32,799 nt of DNA from an uncultured bacterium (GTDB taxonomy: Bacteria > Actinomycetota > Actinomycetes > S36-B12). Positions within the stretch are counted from its first letter, which is position 1, and each line of letters opens with the position of its first letter. The position numbers and the translations under genes are program-made. Under the pieces are notes generated by a model that was given only the letters and a program-made list of their open reading frames with translations, was not told where the DNA came from and did not search any database. Positions 6,881 to 14,901 of the stretch are shown piece by piece. The DNA is taken from the NCBI GenBank assembly GCA_903850745.1, contig CAINMH010000106.1, positions 1-32,799 of the forward strand, given 5' to 3'.

Positions 6881-7660
6881 ATGAGCGCAGCCCAGACGTG
6901 GTCAGCCGATCTCGCCTCTTGGGCGATCCCTGCCGAGATCCTGCAACAGGCCGCGATCGCCCCATGGACCCATCAGGTCAAGCGCTTCCTCGTCCCCGAT
7001 GGACCCATCCCCGACTCCCCCAGCCACGCAACCGCCCGGGCCGCGTTACCGACCGGCGGCAGCGTTCTCGATATCGGCTGTGGCGGCGGACGGGCTGCAA
7101 TGGCGCTGGTGCCTCCGGCATCGCATGTCACGGGTGTCGATCACCAGCAGGGAATGCTGGATGCGTTCGCTGGAGCCGCGCTGCGTGCCGGAGCGGGCTC
7201 GGCCACCTATCTCGGAGATTGGCCCGCGGTCGCCGACGACGTACCCGAAGCCGACGTCGTCGTATGTCATCACGTGTTGTTCAACGTTCCCGATCTCGTA
7301 CCGTTCCTCGACGCACTCAACGCACATGCACTACGGCGCGTAATCATCGAGATCCCGACACGTCATCCGTTGTCGTGGCTCAATCCGCTGTGGGAGAAGT
7401 TCTGGGGGCTCGATCGGCCCACTGCACCGAGTGCTGCCGATGCCTTGGTCATTGCACGCGCAGCAGGCTACGACGCACAGCTGATCGAGTTCAGCGAGCC
7501 TGAAGGTCGAGTGCAACTGAATGCGCACGAACGTGCGGCGGATGTGTGTATGCGCTTGTGTCTGTCGGAGTCACGAATTGATGATGTCGCGGCTGCGTTA
7601 GTTGAGATGCCTGATCAGACACGCAACCTCGCCACAATTTGGTGGGACGTCAAGCGGTAG
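6881..7660 (+). CDS. class I SAM-dependent methyltransferase
   Basis: This protein has 259 residues and a Rossmann-like methyltransferase core. Motif I is VLDIGCGGGRAAMAL (about residues 62-76), followed by VTGVDHQQGMLDAF (motif II acidic residue) and ADVVVCHHVLFNVPDLVPFL (motif IV). The C-terminal part is less conserved and ends in ATIWWDVKR. No signal peptide or membrane segment is seen. The substrate cannot be predicted; the family includes small-molecule, protein and nucleic acid methyltransferases. It is divergent from the DNA-damage operon, with 118 bp between starts, and has its own predicted leaderless promoter. A run of eight G follows three bases after the stop codon. Confidence 0.85.
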   Translation: MSAAQTWSADLASWAIPAEILQQAAIAPWTHQVKRFLVPDGPIPDSPSHATARAALPTGGSVLDIGCGGGRAAMALVPPASHVTGVDHQQGMLDAFAGAALRAGAGSATYLGDWPAVADDVPEADVVVCHHVLFNVPDLVPFLDALNAHALRRVIIEIPTRHPLSWLNPLWEKFWGLDRPTAPSAADALVIARAAGYDAQLIEFSEPEGRVQLNAHERAADVCMRLCLSESRIDDVAAALVEMPDQTRNLATIWWDVKR

Positions 7661-7662
7661 GT

Positions 7663-7670
7663 GGGGGGGG
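7663..7670 (+). repeat. G8 homopolymer after the methyltransferase stop
   Basis: Eight consecutive G lie 3 nt after the TAG stop. Such tracts can vary in length by slippage or be misread in sequencing. Because the tract lies outside the reading frame, no change to the protein is expected. Confidence 0.7.
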
Positions 7671-7832
7671 AATTGCCGAAGTCCTTTTATGTCGCTTTCG
7701 CTGTGGGTGACTTGAGAACTCGCATCGATAATGAGCAAGTTGGCAACCATATTGGTATGTCCGATGCGCTTTCGTTAGTCGTTTCTTGAGGTTTGGGCAG
7801 GATTGTGGGTTTAACCGGTAATCTGGCCCGTA

Positions 7833-7857
7833 CCTTCAACTTTGGCCTTCAACTTTG
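7833..7857. repeat. 12-bp tandem direct repeat
   Basis: CCTTCAACTTTG occurs at 7833-7844 and again at 7846-7857, with one base between. The second copy runs into the left arm of the adjacent hairpin. The rest of 7661-7913 (253 bp, convergent intergenic) holds no convincing gene, is visibly less GC-rich than its surroundings, and has two copies of the palindromic GGTTTAACC (7808-7816, 7870-7878). Confidence 0.65.
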
Positions 7858-7895
7858 CGGGATTTTGCTGGTTTAACCTGCAAAACTGCGCAAAG
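7853..7895. terminator. imperfect hairpin between convergent genes
   Basis: CTTTGCG (7853-7859) pairs with CGCAAAG (7889-7895). After a 3x3 internal loop, TTTTGC (7863-7868) pairs with GCAAAA (7880-7885). It sits 18 bp beyond the stop of the minus-strand VOC gene and downstream of the plus-strand methyltransferase, so a bidirectional terminator is plausible. There is no clean U-tract on either side. Confidence 0.45.
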
Positions 7896-7913
7896 AATGC
7901 GCTGTCCGCAGAC

Positions 7914-8279
7914 TTAGTCGCCGCGTGAACTCAACACGCAGAACTCGTTGCCTTCGGGATCTGCAAGAACGACCCACGACTGCTCGCCCTGGCCGATGTC
8001 CACGCGCCGCGCACCGAGCGCGAGCAGTCGTTCGACCTCGGCGTCGCAATCATCGGGACGAAGGTCGAGGTGTAGGCGATTCTTTCCGGCCTTAGATTCT
8101 GGGACAGCGAGAAAGAGTAGACCCGGATAAACATCCATTGCCTCACGAATCTCGACCTCTTCGCTCTCTTCGAAGATCTCTTCAGAGACGATGATCCACT
8201 CCAGAGCTTGCGCCCACCACACCGCCAGCGCATGCGGGTTAGCGGCATCCACGGTGAGCTGTTCCCAACGAAGAGCCAT
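7914..8279 (-). CDS. VOC / glyoxalase-like protein
   Basis: This is a small vicinal-oxygen-chelate fold protein of 121 residues. The start RWEQLTVDAANPHALAVWWAQALEW, the middle NRLHLDLRPDDCDAEVERLLALGARRV, and the end WVVLADPEGNEFCVLSS are classic for the bacterial glyoxalase-like (Glyoxalase_6 type) family. The His in LHLDL and the Glu in GNEFCVL are candidate metal ligands. Substrates across the family range from dioxygenase and lyase substrates to bound antibiotics, so none is assigned. It is the last gene of the polyamine operon, 9 bp after the ureohydrolase, and may handle a reactive aldehyde; that is inference. A purine-rich GGGGG lies just before the ATG. Confidence 0.85.
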   Translation of the reverse strand: MALRWEQLTVDAANPHALAVWWAQALEWIIVSEEIFEESEEVEIREAMDVYPGLLFLAVPESKAGKNRLHLDLRPDDCDAEVERLLALGARRVDIGQGEQSWVVLADPEGNEFCVLSSRGD

Positions 8280-8288
8280 GCGCGCCCC

Positions 8289-9299
8289 CTAGCGCTCAAG
8301 AAGTGGTGTCGATGGATCCCACGTTGTGCCGTGCTTGGCGTCATAACGACGACGAGCGATCGCCGACAATGCTTCCAGAACCACCCGATTGCCCAGCAAT
8401 GCGGTGATGTCCGCATGATCGTACGGCGGAGAAACCTCCACAACGTCAAGGCCAAATACAGGAAGTTCTAGGCAGATGCGCCGTACGGCATCGAGTAACT
8501 GACGCGACGAAAGTCCGCCGGGCTCAGGTGTGCCAGTGCCCGGTGCATGACCTGGGTCCACCACATCAATGTCGACGGAGAGGAAGACTCCATCGCACTC
8601 ATTCATCGCAATCACGAATGCTTCGTCCAGACAGACATCAAGCCCGCGATGCACAATCTCCGTCATCTCGTACGAACGCATGCCTTGCTCGGCCATCCAA
8701 TCGAGGACATCGGGTGGTGGCCAATAGCCGCGTAGACCGATTTGCAAGAAGCGATCGCCACGAGCAGCGCCGGACTCAATGAGTCGGCGCATGGGCTGGC
8801 CATGGCCGATCAGCGCACCGAACTCAATGTCGCCAGTGTCTGCATGGGCATCAAAGTGCAGCACGGCAACGCGGCCCCAACCACGAGCACGTGCCACACC
8901 TGTGACATCGGGCCAGGTGATCGTGTGATCACCACCGAGAATCAGTGGAATCGCGCCACTCTCAGCGACTCGCTGCACGACCGTCTCAAGTGAGGCGCAC
9001 GAAGTCGCAGCATCGCCGCTAAACATCATGACGTCGCCGCCATCAACGACCTTCATGTCTCGCAGGCCATCAACCCGCAAGGCAAGCGAAGGCCGCGAAC
9101 CGTCATGCGCGAGATAGCACGCGGCGCGCATCGCTTGGGGGCCAAATCGGGCGCCTGATCGGTAAGAGGTGCCGCCGTCAAATGGTGCGCCAATGATGAC
9201 AACGTCGGCACCTTCGTATGTCGACGGGTCGTCAAGGTCGCAAGCCGGAACACCGAGGAAGGTGAAGTCTGGGCCGAACTGCCCGCCATAGCGCGTCAT
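8289..9299 (-). CDS. speB: agmatinase-family ureohydrolase
   Basis: This Mn-dependent ureohydrolase has 336 residues and releases urea from a guanidino compound. Metal-ligand motifs are intact: GGDHTI (His125), FDAHADT (Asp150, His152, Asp154) and SVDIDVVDP (Asp243, Asp245). Length and motif order fit agmatinase, guanidinobutyrase or guanidinopropionase, and sequence alone does not decide between them. Agmatine would give putrescine and guanidinobutyrate would give GABA; both fit this locus. A nickel-dependent guanidine hydrolase is less likely, since no Hyp-type maturation genes are nearby. ATG 9299 is preceded by TAGGCT plus 6 nt, predicting a leaderless mRNA in addition to any operon transcript. 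Confidence 0.88.
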   Translation of the reverse strand: MTRYGGQFGPDFTFLGVPACDLDDPSTYEGADVVIIGAPFDGGTSYRSGARFGPQAMRAACYLAHDGSRPSLALRVDGLRDMKVVDGGDVMMFSGDAATSCASLETVVQRVAESGAIPLILGGDHTITWPDVTGVARARGWGRVAVLHFDAHADTGDIEFGALIGHGQPMRRLIESGAARGDRFLQIGLRGYWPPPDVLDWMAEQGMRSYEMTEIVHRGLDVCLDEAFVIAMNECDGVFLSVDIDVVDPGHAPGTGTPEPGGLSSRQLLDAVRRICLELPVFGLDVVEVSPPYDHADITALLGNRVVLEALSAIARRRYDAKHGTTWDPSTPLLER

Positions 9300-9305
9300 A
9301 GTTGC

Positions 9306-9311
9306 AGCCTA
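9306..9311 (-). promoter_or_regulatory. -10 element of a predicted leaderless promoter (ureohydrolase)
   Basis: TAGGCT on the minus strand, then 6 nt, then the ATG at 9299. It lies in the 26-bp gap after the FAD oxidase gene. No convincing -35 is visible. Confidence 0.5.
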
Positions 9312-9325
9312 GAGGTCAAGCGCGC

Positions 9326-10744
9326 TTATGAGTCGAAACCCAGGCCAAGACGGTCCATAGCGCGCAGCCAGAGATTGCGATGACCCTCACGCTCATCAGC
9401 TTGGGCTAGCGCACGCCGCATCAGGTCGATACCGATAGAGCGTGCAGGTTCAGGTGGGAATGGGAGCGGCTTAGTGCGAACCATCGAGAGTCTGGTGGCG
9501 GGCGAGTCGATGCCGTCAAGCAGATCAAGGGCCACTTCGGCTCCAAAGCGCGAGGTCCCGACACCGAGCCCGGTGTAGCCCGCCACGTACGACACTCGAC
9601 CTGAGTAGCCACGACCCCAAAAGGCAGCAAAGCGCGAACACGTGTCGATCGCACCGCCCCAACCGTGCGTGAAGTTCACGTCACGCAGTTGTGGGAAAGT
9701 TGCAAAGAAGTGCTGTGCCAGTCGACCGAAGGACTCACGATCAACATCGTGCTGAGGCCCAAACCCATTGCCGCGGTGATAGACCGCATCAAATCCACCC
9801 CACAGAATTCGCCCATCACTCGTGCGGCGGTAATAGTGGAATTGGTTGCCAGCATCGTCGACTCCCGAGAAGTCGTTCCAGCCGATGTCAGCATGCTGCT
9901 GGGGAGTGAGTGGCTCGGTCACTAGGACGTAGTCATAGACGGGCGCGATGTAGTGCTTGAGAGTCCGCACGGGTGAGGGCCCAGCACCCGTCGCCAACAG
10001 GACTCGACGGGCGTGAATAGTTGCGGTTTTTGTTCTCACACGCATCCCGGAACCATCGCGTTGCATGTCTATGAGTCGCGTTCCTTCAGCAATGCGTACG
10101 CCTTTACGCCGAGCAACGTCTGCCAAGCCCCACGCCAGCCTCGCGGGATTCACAACTGCAGTCGAGCCTTTCGACCACACGCCACCGAGATATGCAGGCG
10201 ACCGCACGCGGGCTTGCATCTCTTCTCTATCGAGCCATGTCGCTCTCTCGCCGTATTTCGTGGCCAACTCCACATGGTCCTGCAGCATCTTCACCTGATA
10301 ACCCTGAGTCGCAACGGTTAAGTCTCCATCGCGCACGAAGTCACAGTCGATGCCCTCCCTCATGATGAAGGCCTCAATAGCATCGAGGTTTGCATTGCCC
10401 AGACGCAATAGCTCGGGCATCTCATTGGGCCAGCGACCATGACCATTGGCGAGGCCATGCGTGATGGATGCTGAGACGAATCCGCCATTGCGGCCAGTCG
10501 CTTCATTCGCGATGCGATCACCCTCGATCAGCAACACGTCGCGTCGAGGGTTGCGCTCAATCGCGTGCAGGGCAGCCCATAGACCGGTGAACCCTCCCCC
10601 GACGATCACGAGGTCGGCAGTGGCATCGCCCTGGAGGGGTTGGCTCGGCTCAGGGCGACGCGCATCGTCGAGCCAAAACGGGGTTGTCTGGACGTCAGCA
10701 ACCAGCCCGAGAGCCTCGGTGGATACTGAACGGCCGTACAGCAT
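9326..10744 (-). CDS. FAD-dependent amine oxidase of the DAO/PuuB family (copy 1)
   Basis: This flavoprotein has 472 residues. The FAD-binding motif LVIVGGGFTGLWAALHAIE lies near residue 45, followed by EATGRNGGFVSAS. In the C-terminal half, FTHGWGGAIDTCSRFAAFWGR and a closing GYTGLGVGTSRFGAEVALDLL support the PuuB (gamma-glutamylputrescine oxidase) type fold. It probably oxidises a polyamine or its gamma-glutamyl derivative to an aldehyde, releasing ammonia and H2O2. No gamma-glutamylputrescine synthetase is in the window, so the real substrate is open. It follows potC by 18 bp and has a predicted leaderless -10. A second member of the family lies at 19022-20386. Confidence 0.85.
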   Translation of the reverse strand: MLYGRSVSTEALGLVADVQTTPFWLDDARRPEPSQPLQGDATADLVIVGGGFTGLWAALHAIERNPRRDVLLIEGDRIANEATGRNGGFVSASITHGLANGHGRWPNEMPELLRLGNANLDAIEAFIMREGIDCDFVRDGDLTVATQGYQVKMLQDHVELATKYGERATWLDREEMQARVRSPAYLGGVWSKGSTAVVNPARLAWGLADVARRKGVRIAEGTRLIDMQRDGSGMRVRTKTATIHARRVLLATGAGPSPVRTLKHYIAPVYDYVLVTEPLTPQQHADIGWNDFSGVDDAGNQFHYYRRTSDGRILWGGFDAVYHRGNGFGPQHDVDRESFGRLAQHFFATFPQLRDVNFTHGWGGAIDTCSRFAAFWGRGYSGRVSYVAGYTGLGVGTSRFGAEVALDLLDGIDSPATRLSMVRTKPLPFPPEPARSIGIDLMRRALAQADEREGHRNLWLRAMDRLGLGFDS

Positions 10745-10750
10745 GGCCCA

Positions 10751-10756
10751 AGACTA
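10751..10756 (-). promoter_or_regulatory. -10 element of a predicted leaderless promoter (FAD oxidase copy 1)
   Basis: TAGTCT on the minus strand, then 6 nt, then the ATG at 10744. It lies inside the polyamine operon, right after the potC stop, so it would be an internal promoter. Confidence 0.5.
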
Positions 10757-10762
10757 CGCCGA

Positions 10763-11563
10763 TTAGGACGAAGCGGCGAGCTTTCGTCGACGACGCGAGG
10801 ACACAATCTGACCAACGACTGTGCCCACCAGCGCCAAGGCGAATACCAACGTGGCCAGTGCATAGACCTGCACGGGGATACCACGTTGCGCCGCGCCCCA
10901 AATGAAGATCGGGAACGTGACCGTGGTGCCAGAGGCAAAGTTGCTGATGATGAAGTCGTCAAACGACAAAGCGAAGCCCAGCAGCGCTGCGCCGAGGATG
11001 CCTGGCAAGACGAGCGGGAAGGTCACAAATCTGAATGTCTGCCAAGGACTCGCATAGAGGTCCTGCGCGGCTTCCTCAAGGCGCGGATCCATTCCTTGCA
11101 GTCGAGCCTTGACGGCAACGACGATGAAGGAAATCGTGAACATGATGTGTGCGATCAGGATTGTCCAGAAGCCAAGCGGCAATCTTAGATTGAGATACAG
11201 CGCAAGCAGGCTCGCACCTAGGACGACCTCAGGTGTTGCCATGGGCAGAAAGATCAAGGAGTTAGCTGCCCCTCGACCACGGAAGCGATAACGCACTAGA
11301 GCAAGAGCGATCATGGTGCCAAATACGGTCGCGATCAGCGTAGCAATGAGGGCAATCTCAATACTGAGGATGAAAGACTGACAAACGCCCGCGACCCCGC
11401 AGAGGTTGCCCCATGCGCTCAGCGAGAACTCGTTCCACGAGATGTTGAATTTGCCTTCCGGATCATTGAAGGACAGGACCGCGACAACAGCGATCGGCAC
11501 AAAGAGATAGACGAGTACGAGAACGGCAACAATGCCGAGGAGTTTGCTGCGCAGCCACGCCAT
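10763..11563 (-). CDS. potC: polyamine ABC transporter permease (PotC-like)
   Basis: This is an inner-membrane permease of 266 residues with about six hydrophobic segments. The first is ILGIVAVLVLVYLFVPIAVV-like and lies near residue 10. The conserved EAA loop that contacts the ATPase reads EEAAQDLYASPWQTFRFVTFPLVLPG. It is the second permease of a spermidine/putrescine importer, together with PotB, PotA and PotD encoded just upstream. The start ATG overlaps the potB stop by 1 bp (TAATG), so the pair is translationally coupled. The last residues are basic (SSRRRRK), as expected for a cytoplasmic tail. Confidence 0.9.
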   Translation of the reverse strand: MAWLRSKLLGIVAVLVLVYLFVPIAVVAVLSFNDPEGKFNISWNEFSLSAWGNLCGVAGVCQSFILSIEIALIATLIATVFGTMIALALVRYRFRGRGAANSLIFLPMATPEVVLGASLLALYLNLRLPLGFWTILIAHIMFTISFIVVAVKARLQGMDPRLEEAAQDLYASPWQTFRFVTFPLVLPGILGAALLGFALSFDDFIISNFASGTTVTFPIFIWGAAQRGIPVQVYALATLVFALALVGTVVGQIVSSRRRRKLAASS

Positions 11564-12432
11564 TAGACCAACTCCTCCGTCCCTGCTCGACGGATATAGA
11601 CAGTGACGATGATCAAGATCGACGCCATCAGGATGAATGACAATGCGCTCGCCATCGGGTAGTCACGAAACTCAATGAAGTTCGTCTGGATGGCATTGCC
11701 GATCATTTTGTCCTTGGTGGACCCCAGCAGTTCGGCATTGATGTAGTCACCTGCTGCAGGAATGAATGTCAACAACGTGCCCGCCACGACACCTGGCATA
11801 GAGAGCGGCCACGTCACCTTGCGAAAGGTCGTGAAGGGAGAGGCATAAAGGTCACTTCCCGCCTCAATAAGCCGAGGATCAATCTTGTCCAACGCGGCGT
11901 ACAACGGCAGAATCATGAACGGCAGGAAGTTATAGGTGAGGCCTGCGATAACCGCTATTGACGTGTTGAGAATGCGCCCATCCGGCAGCAAATGCAGCGC
12001 GTTCAGTGTCTGAGTGATCACCGCATCGTCGGCAAGGATCGTCTTCCACGCGTACGTGCGCAAGAGGAAAGACGCGAAGAAAGGCGCAACTACGAGGACC
12101 AACATGAGCGCACGCCAGCGACCGGCCTTGAGCGCGATGAAGTAGGCAAGCGGATACGCGATGACAAGCGCGAGCACCGTGGCAATACCCGCATAGATCA
12201 ATGCTCGGAGAAAGAACTCCCAGTACTCCGACAATGCCTCGACGTAGTTACGCCAGTTGAATCCAGCCTTGTATTTGCCTGACGATCCGGTCGAAACCTG
12301 CAGTGATGTGAAGAACAGTGAAATCAACGGGATGATGAAGAAGATCGCGAGCCAGGCAACGCCAGGCAGCAGCAGTAGGTAGGCGATCCGCGCTCGACGC
12401 CTTGCCGGCCCGACTGCGGCCGCGATGGTCAT
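11563..12432 (-). CDS. potB: polyamine ABC transporter permease (PotB-like)
   Basis: This is an inner-membrane permease of 289 residues. It starts with a basic stretch (ARRRARIAYLLLLPGVAWL) leading into the first membrane segment. The EAA loop is EAGSDLYASPFTTFRKVTWPLSMPG. A late loop, LTFIPAAGDYINAELLGS, is typical of PotB/PotH permeases. ATG 12432 overlaps the potA stop as ATGA. An upstream in-frame start at 12510 exists, but it would add Arg-rich residues encoded within potA. It pairs with PotC to form the import channel. Confidence 0.9.
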   Translation of the reverse strand: MTIAAAVGPARRRARIAYLLLLPGVAWLAIFFIIPLISLFFTSLQVSTGSSGKYKAGFNWRNYVEALSEYWEFFLRALIYAGIATVLALVIAYPLAYFIALKAGRWRALMLVLVVAPFFASFLLRTYAWKTILADDAVITQTLNALHLLPDGRILNTSIAVIAGLTYNFLPFMILPLYAALDKIDPRLIEAGSDLYASPFTTFRKVTWPLSMPGVVAGTLLTFIPAAGDYINAELLGSTKDKMIGNAIQTNFIEFRDYPMASALSFILMASILIIVTVYIRRAGTEELV

Positions 12433-13574
12433 GCTCCCACCACGTGTGAGCCCATTCCGGCGGTAATGTCCTCTGCGCCGTCGAGGGCGAAGGTGTGTCC
12501 AGGAGCCCAACCGATCTGTACGTGCTCGCCGCGACGGGAGAGTTCCTCAAGACTGAGGTTCTGCTCAAAGACGACGAGCTCCTGACCCCACGGCACTTTG
12601 ACGAGATATTGGGTCGACACGCCGGTAAACGACACATCGGTCACGGTGCCCTCAAGTCGGTTGTGACCCGCTGGGAGTGGCTCATCGGCCCAATACATCG
12701 TGATCTTCTCCGGCCGGACACCAAGAATTGCGGATGAGCCCGCGGCGTGGATGCGCGACCTTGGCACAGAAAAGTTAAAGCCGTTAGCGCTGAGGACAGC
12801 ATTGTCGCCATCGCCGCCAGTGATCTGACCCGGGACGAGGTTGCACTGCCCGAGGAAGTTGGCGACGAATGCCGTAGCGGGATTTTCGTAAATTTGTGTG
12901 GGGGCACCAAGTTGTTCAATCCGACCCTGATTCATCACCGCGATCGTGTCGGCCATAGTCATGGCCTCTTCTTGGTCGTGGGTAACGTGCACAAAAGTAG
13001 TGCCCACTTCGACCTGAATGCGCTTGAGTTCAATCTGCATCTGGCGACGCAACTTCAGGTCTAGAGCGCCCAAAGGTTCGTCAAGCAGGAGCACATCTGG
13101 TTCATTTATCAGCGCACGCGCAACCGCAACTCGCTGTTGCTGCCCACCTGAGAGTTGCCCTGGCTTACGACGAGCCATTGAGGTGAGTTCGACGAGCTCG
13201 AGCATTCGCTCTACTGGGCCAGTTACGTCTTTGACACCACGCCGCCGCAGGCCGAAGGCCACATTTTCGAAAATATCTAGGTGCGGGAATAGCGCATAGG
13301 ACTGAAAGACGGTGTTTACCGGACGCTTGTATGCCTTGAGGTCCGTTATCTCCTGCGCACCCACGAACATCTGCCCCGAAGTGGGGTTCTCCAGCCCGGC
13401 CACCATCCGCAGCGTGGTGGTCTTGCCACAACCCGACGGACCAAGAAGTGCAAAGAAGGATCCGCCCGGGATGGTGAGCGTCAGGTCATCGACTGCGGCA
13501 AGTCCACCGTAAATCTTGGACAGCTTGACAAGGTTGAGGTCCTCTACCGGGGTGGCGCGCCGCGGCTCGCTCAC
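12429..13574 (-). CDS. potA: polyamine ABC transporter ATPase (PotA-like)
   Basis: This ABC ATPase has 381 residues and energises polyamine import. Walker A GPSGCGKTTT (about 45-54), Q-loop VFQSYALFPH (near 90), signature LSGGQQQR (141-148), Walker B VLLLDEPLGALD (161-172) and the switch HVTHDQEEA are all intact. A TOBE-type C-terminal domain follows, including AILGVRPEKI and LEGTVTDVSFTG. The start is GTG, 2 nt after the potD stop. The gene order substrate-binding, ATPase, permease, permease is regular for this importer class. Confidence 0.93.
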   Translation of the reverse strand: MSEPRRATPVEDLNLVKLSKIYGGLAAVDDLTLTIPGGSFFALLGPSGCGKTTTLRMVAGLENPTSGQMFVGAQEITDLKAYKRPVNTVFQSYALFPHLDIFENVAFGLRRRGVKDVTGPVERMLELVELTSMARRKPGQLSGGQQQRVAVARALINEPDVLLLDEPLGALDLKLRRQMQIELKRIQVEVGTTFVHVTHDQEEAMTMADTIAVMNQGRIEQLGAPTQIYENPATAFVANFLGQCNLVPGQITGGDGDNAVLSANGFNFSVPRSRIHAAGSSAILGVRPEKITMYWADEPLPAGHNRLEGTVTDVSFTGVSTQYLVKVPWGQELVVFEQNLSLEELSRRGEHVQIGWAPGHTFALDGAEDITAGMGSHVVGA

Positions 13575-13576
13575 TA

Positions 13577-14797
13577 CTAGTTCCCAATCGCCTTCTGGAA
13601 CGCCCGCTGGTATTTCTCATCCTGCTCCGGAGTGAGTTCCATGAATACATATGACTTCGCGAAGGTCTCGTCGCTTGGGAAAATCCACTGATTGTCCACC
13701 AGTGCCGGATCGATCTTGGCCATTTCTTCCTTGGCGCCGACCACCGGGCAGATGTACTGCACGTAAGCGGCCACTTCGGCCGAGACCTTCGGGTCGTAGT
13801 AGTAATTCATGAGAATCGACGCGTTTTTTGCGTGCTCGGACGACGCGGGGATAATCATGTTGTCGGTCCACAACATGCCGCCAGTCTCTGGCAGCCCAAC
13901 ACCGAAGTCAGGGCCGAGTTGGAACATGTCACCCGACCAGCCGATGACGGCAGTCACATCGCCGCTCTCCATCGCGCCGGCATAGTCATTGCCCGCAACC
14001 TGACGAATCTGACCTGAATCAATCTGCTTCTGAAGAGCATCAAGAGCTTGATTGAACTGATCCTCCGTGAAGTTGCTCGGGTCGTTGCCCTGCCATGCGA
14101 TGAGAATGCCCATCGTGTCTCGCATCTCCGAAAGCACCGAGATCTTGCCTTTGAGCTTGGGGTCGAAGAGTTGGTCGATGGAGGTCATCGTGTCTGTGCC
14201 CAGGACGGACTTGAGCGCGGCCTTATTCCACCCGAGGGCGCCGAAGCCCGACTGCCACGGCAGCGAATAGTCACGCGGCTTGTCGAAGGCAACATCTGCG
14301 AGTCGAGGGATCAAATTGGCAGCATTAGGCAGGACAGCCCGATCGAGCTTTTGGACGTAGCCGTTGCGGATCCAGAGTGCGGCCATCCAGTCGGTCAGAG
14401 TCACAATGTCGCGGTCAATGGACTGTCCCGACTCAAGCTGGGTACGCACCTTGGCATAGAACTCGTTGTTGTCGTTGACGTCGTCGTTATAGGTCACTGT
14501 GATGCCAGTCTGCTTTTCAAATGCAGCCAGACTTGGGCGACCACCGCTGTCATCTTCGTCGATGTAAAGCGGCCAGTTGGACCACACGACAGTCTTGTCA
14601 GTGTCGGACTTATCCGTAACCGTCGGAGAGGGCGCTGCGGCGGAAGAACTCCCGTCGCCACCGCCGGCGCCACAAGCGGCGACTACAGCGGCTACGCCAC
14701 CCACGCCAGCGACCTGGAGAATACGCCGCCTCGAGAGAGACGTACGGGACATTGCAATGAGTGCCTTCGCCTCACGGCTGAGCGGACGCTCGGACAT
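13577..14797 (-). CDS. potD: polyamine-binding lipoprotein (PotD-like), Tat-type signal
   Basis: This extracytoplasmic solute-binding protein has 406 residues. The signal region has a twin-arginine motif SRRRILQ (about 22-28) before a short hydrophobic core, and a lipobox VAAC with Cys42 as the lipid attachment site. It therefore probably exports folded through Tat and is anchored as a lipoprotein. The mature part begins with a low-complexity Gly/Ser linker, then VVWSNWPLYIDE, the typical strand of spermidine/putrescine-binding proteins, and AFEKQTGITVTYNDDVNDNNEFYAKV. SLPWQSGFGALGWNK and VIGWSGDMF are further family signatures. GGAGGA lies 4 nt before the ATG. It follows the aldehyde dehydrogenase gene by 104 bp, a stretch that shows no clear structure. 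Confidence 0.92.
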   Translation of the reverse strand: MSERPLSREAKALIAMSRTSLSRRRILQVAGVGGVAAVVAACGAGGGDGSSSAAAPSPTVTDKSDTDKTVVWSNWPLYIDEDDSGGRPSLAAFEKQTGITVTYNDDVNDNNEFYAKVRTQLESGQSIDRDIVTLTDWMAALWIRNGYVQKLDRAVLPNAANLIPRLADVAFDKPRDYSLPWQSGFGALGWNKAALKSVLGTDTMTSIDQLFDPKLKGKISVLSEMRDTMGILIAWQGNDPSNFTEDQFNQALDALQKQIDSGQIRQVAGNDYAGAMESGDVTAVIGWSGDMFQLGPDFGVGLPETGGMLWTDNMIIPASSEHAKNASILMNYYYDPKVSAEVAAYVQYICPVVGAKEEMAKIDPALVDNQWIFPSDETFAKSYVFMELTPEQDEKYQRAFQKAIGN

Positions 14798-14901
14798 GAA
14801 ATCCTCCAGTTCGAAAAGACTTGCGGGTACCAGCTCCTAATCGGAAATTGTGAATCGGGCACCATCATGCCACCTCAAGAGCCGTGAGGAGGGAGTTGGT
14901 C

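Noticed and set aside
14048-14887. 279-codon plus-strand open frame
   Set aside because: It lies antisense to potD and has no recognisable domain or ribosome binding site.
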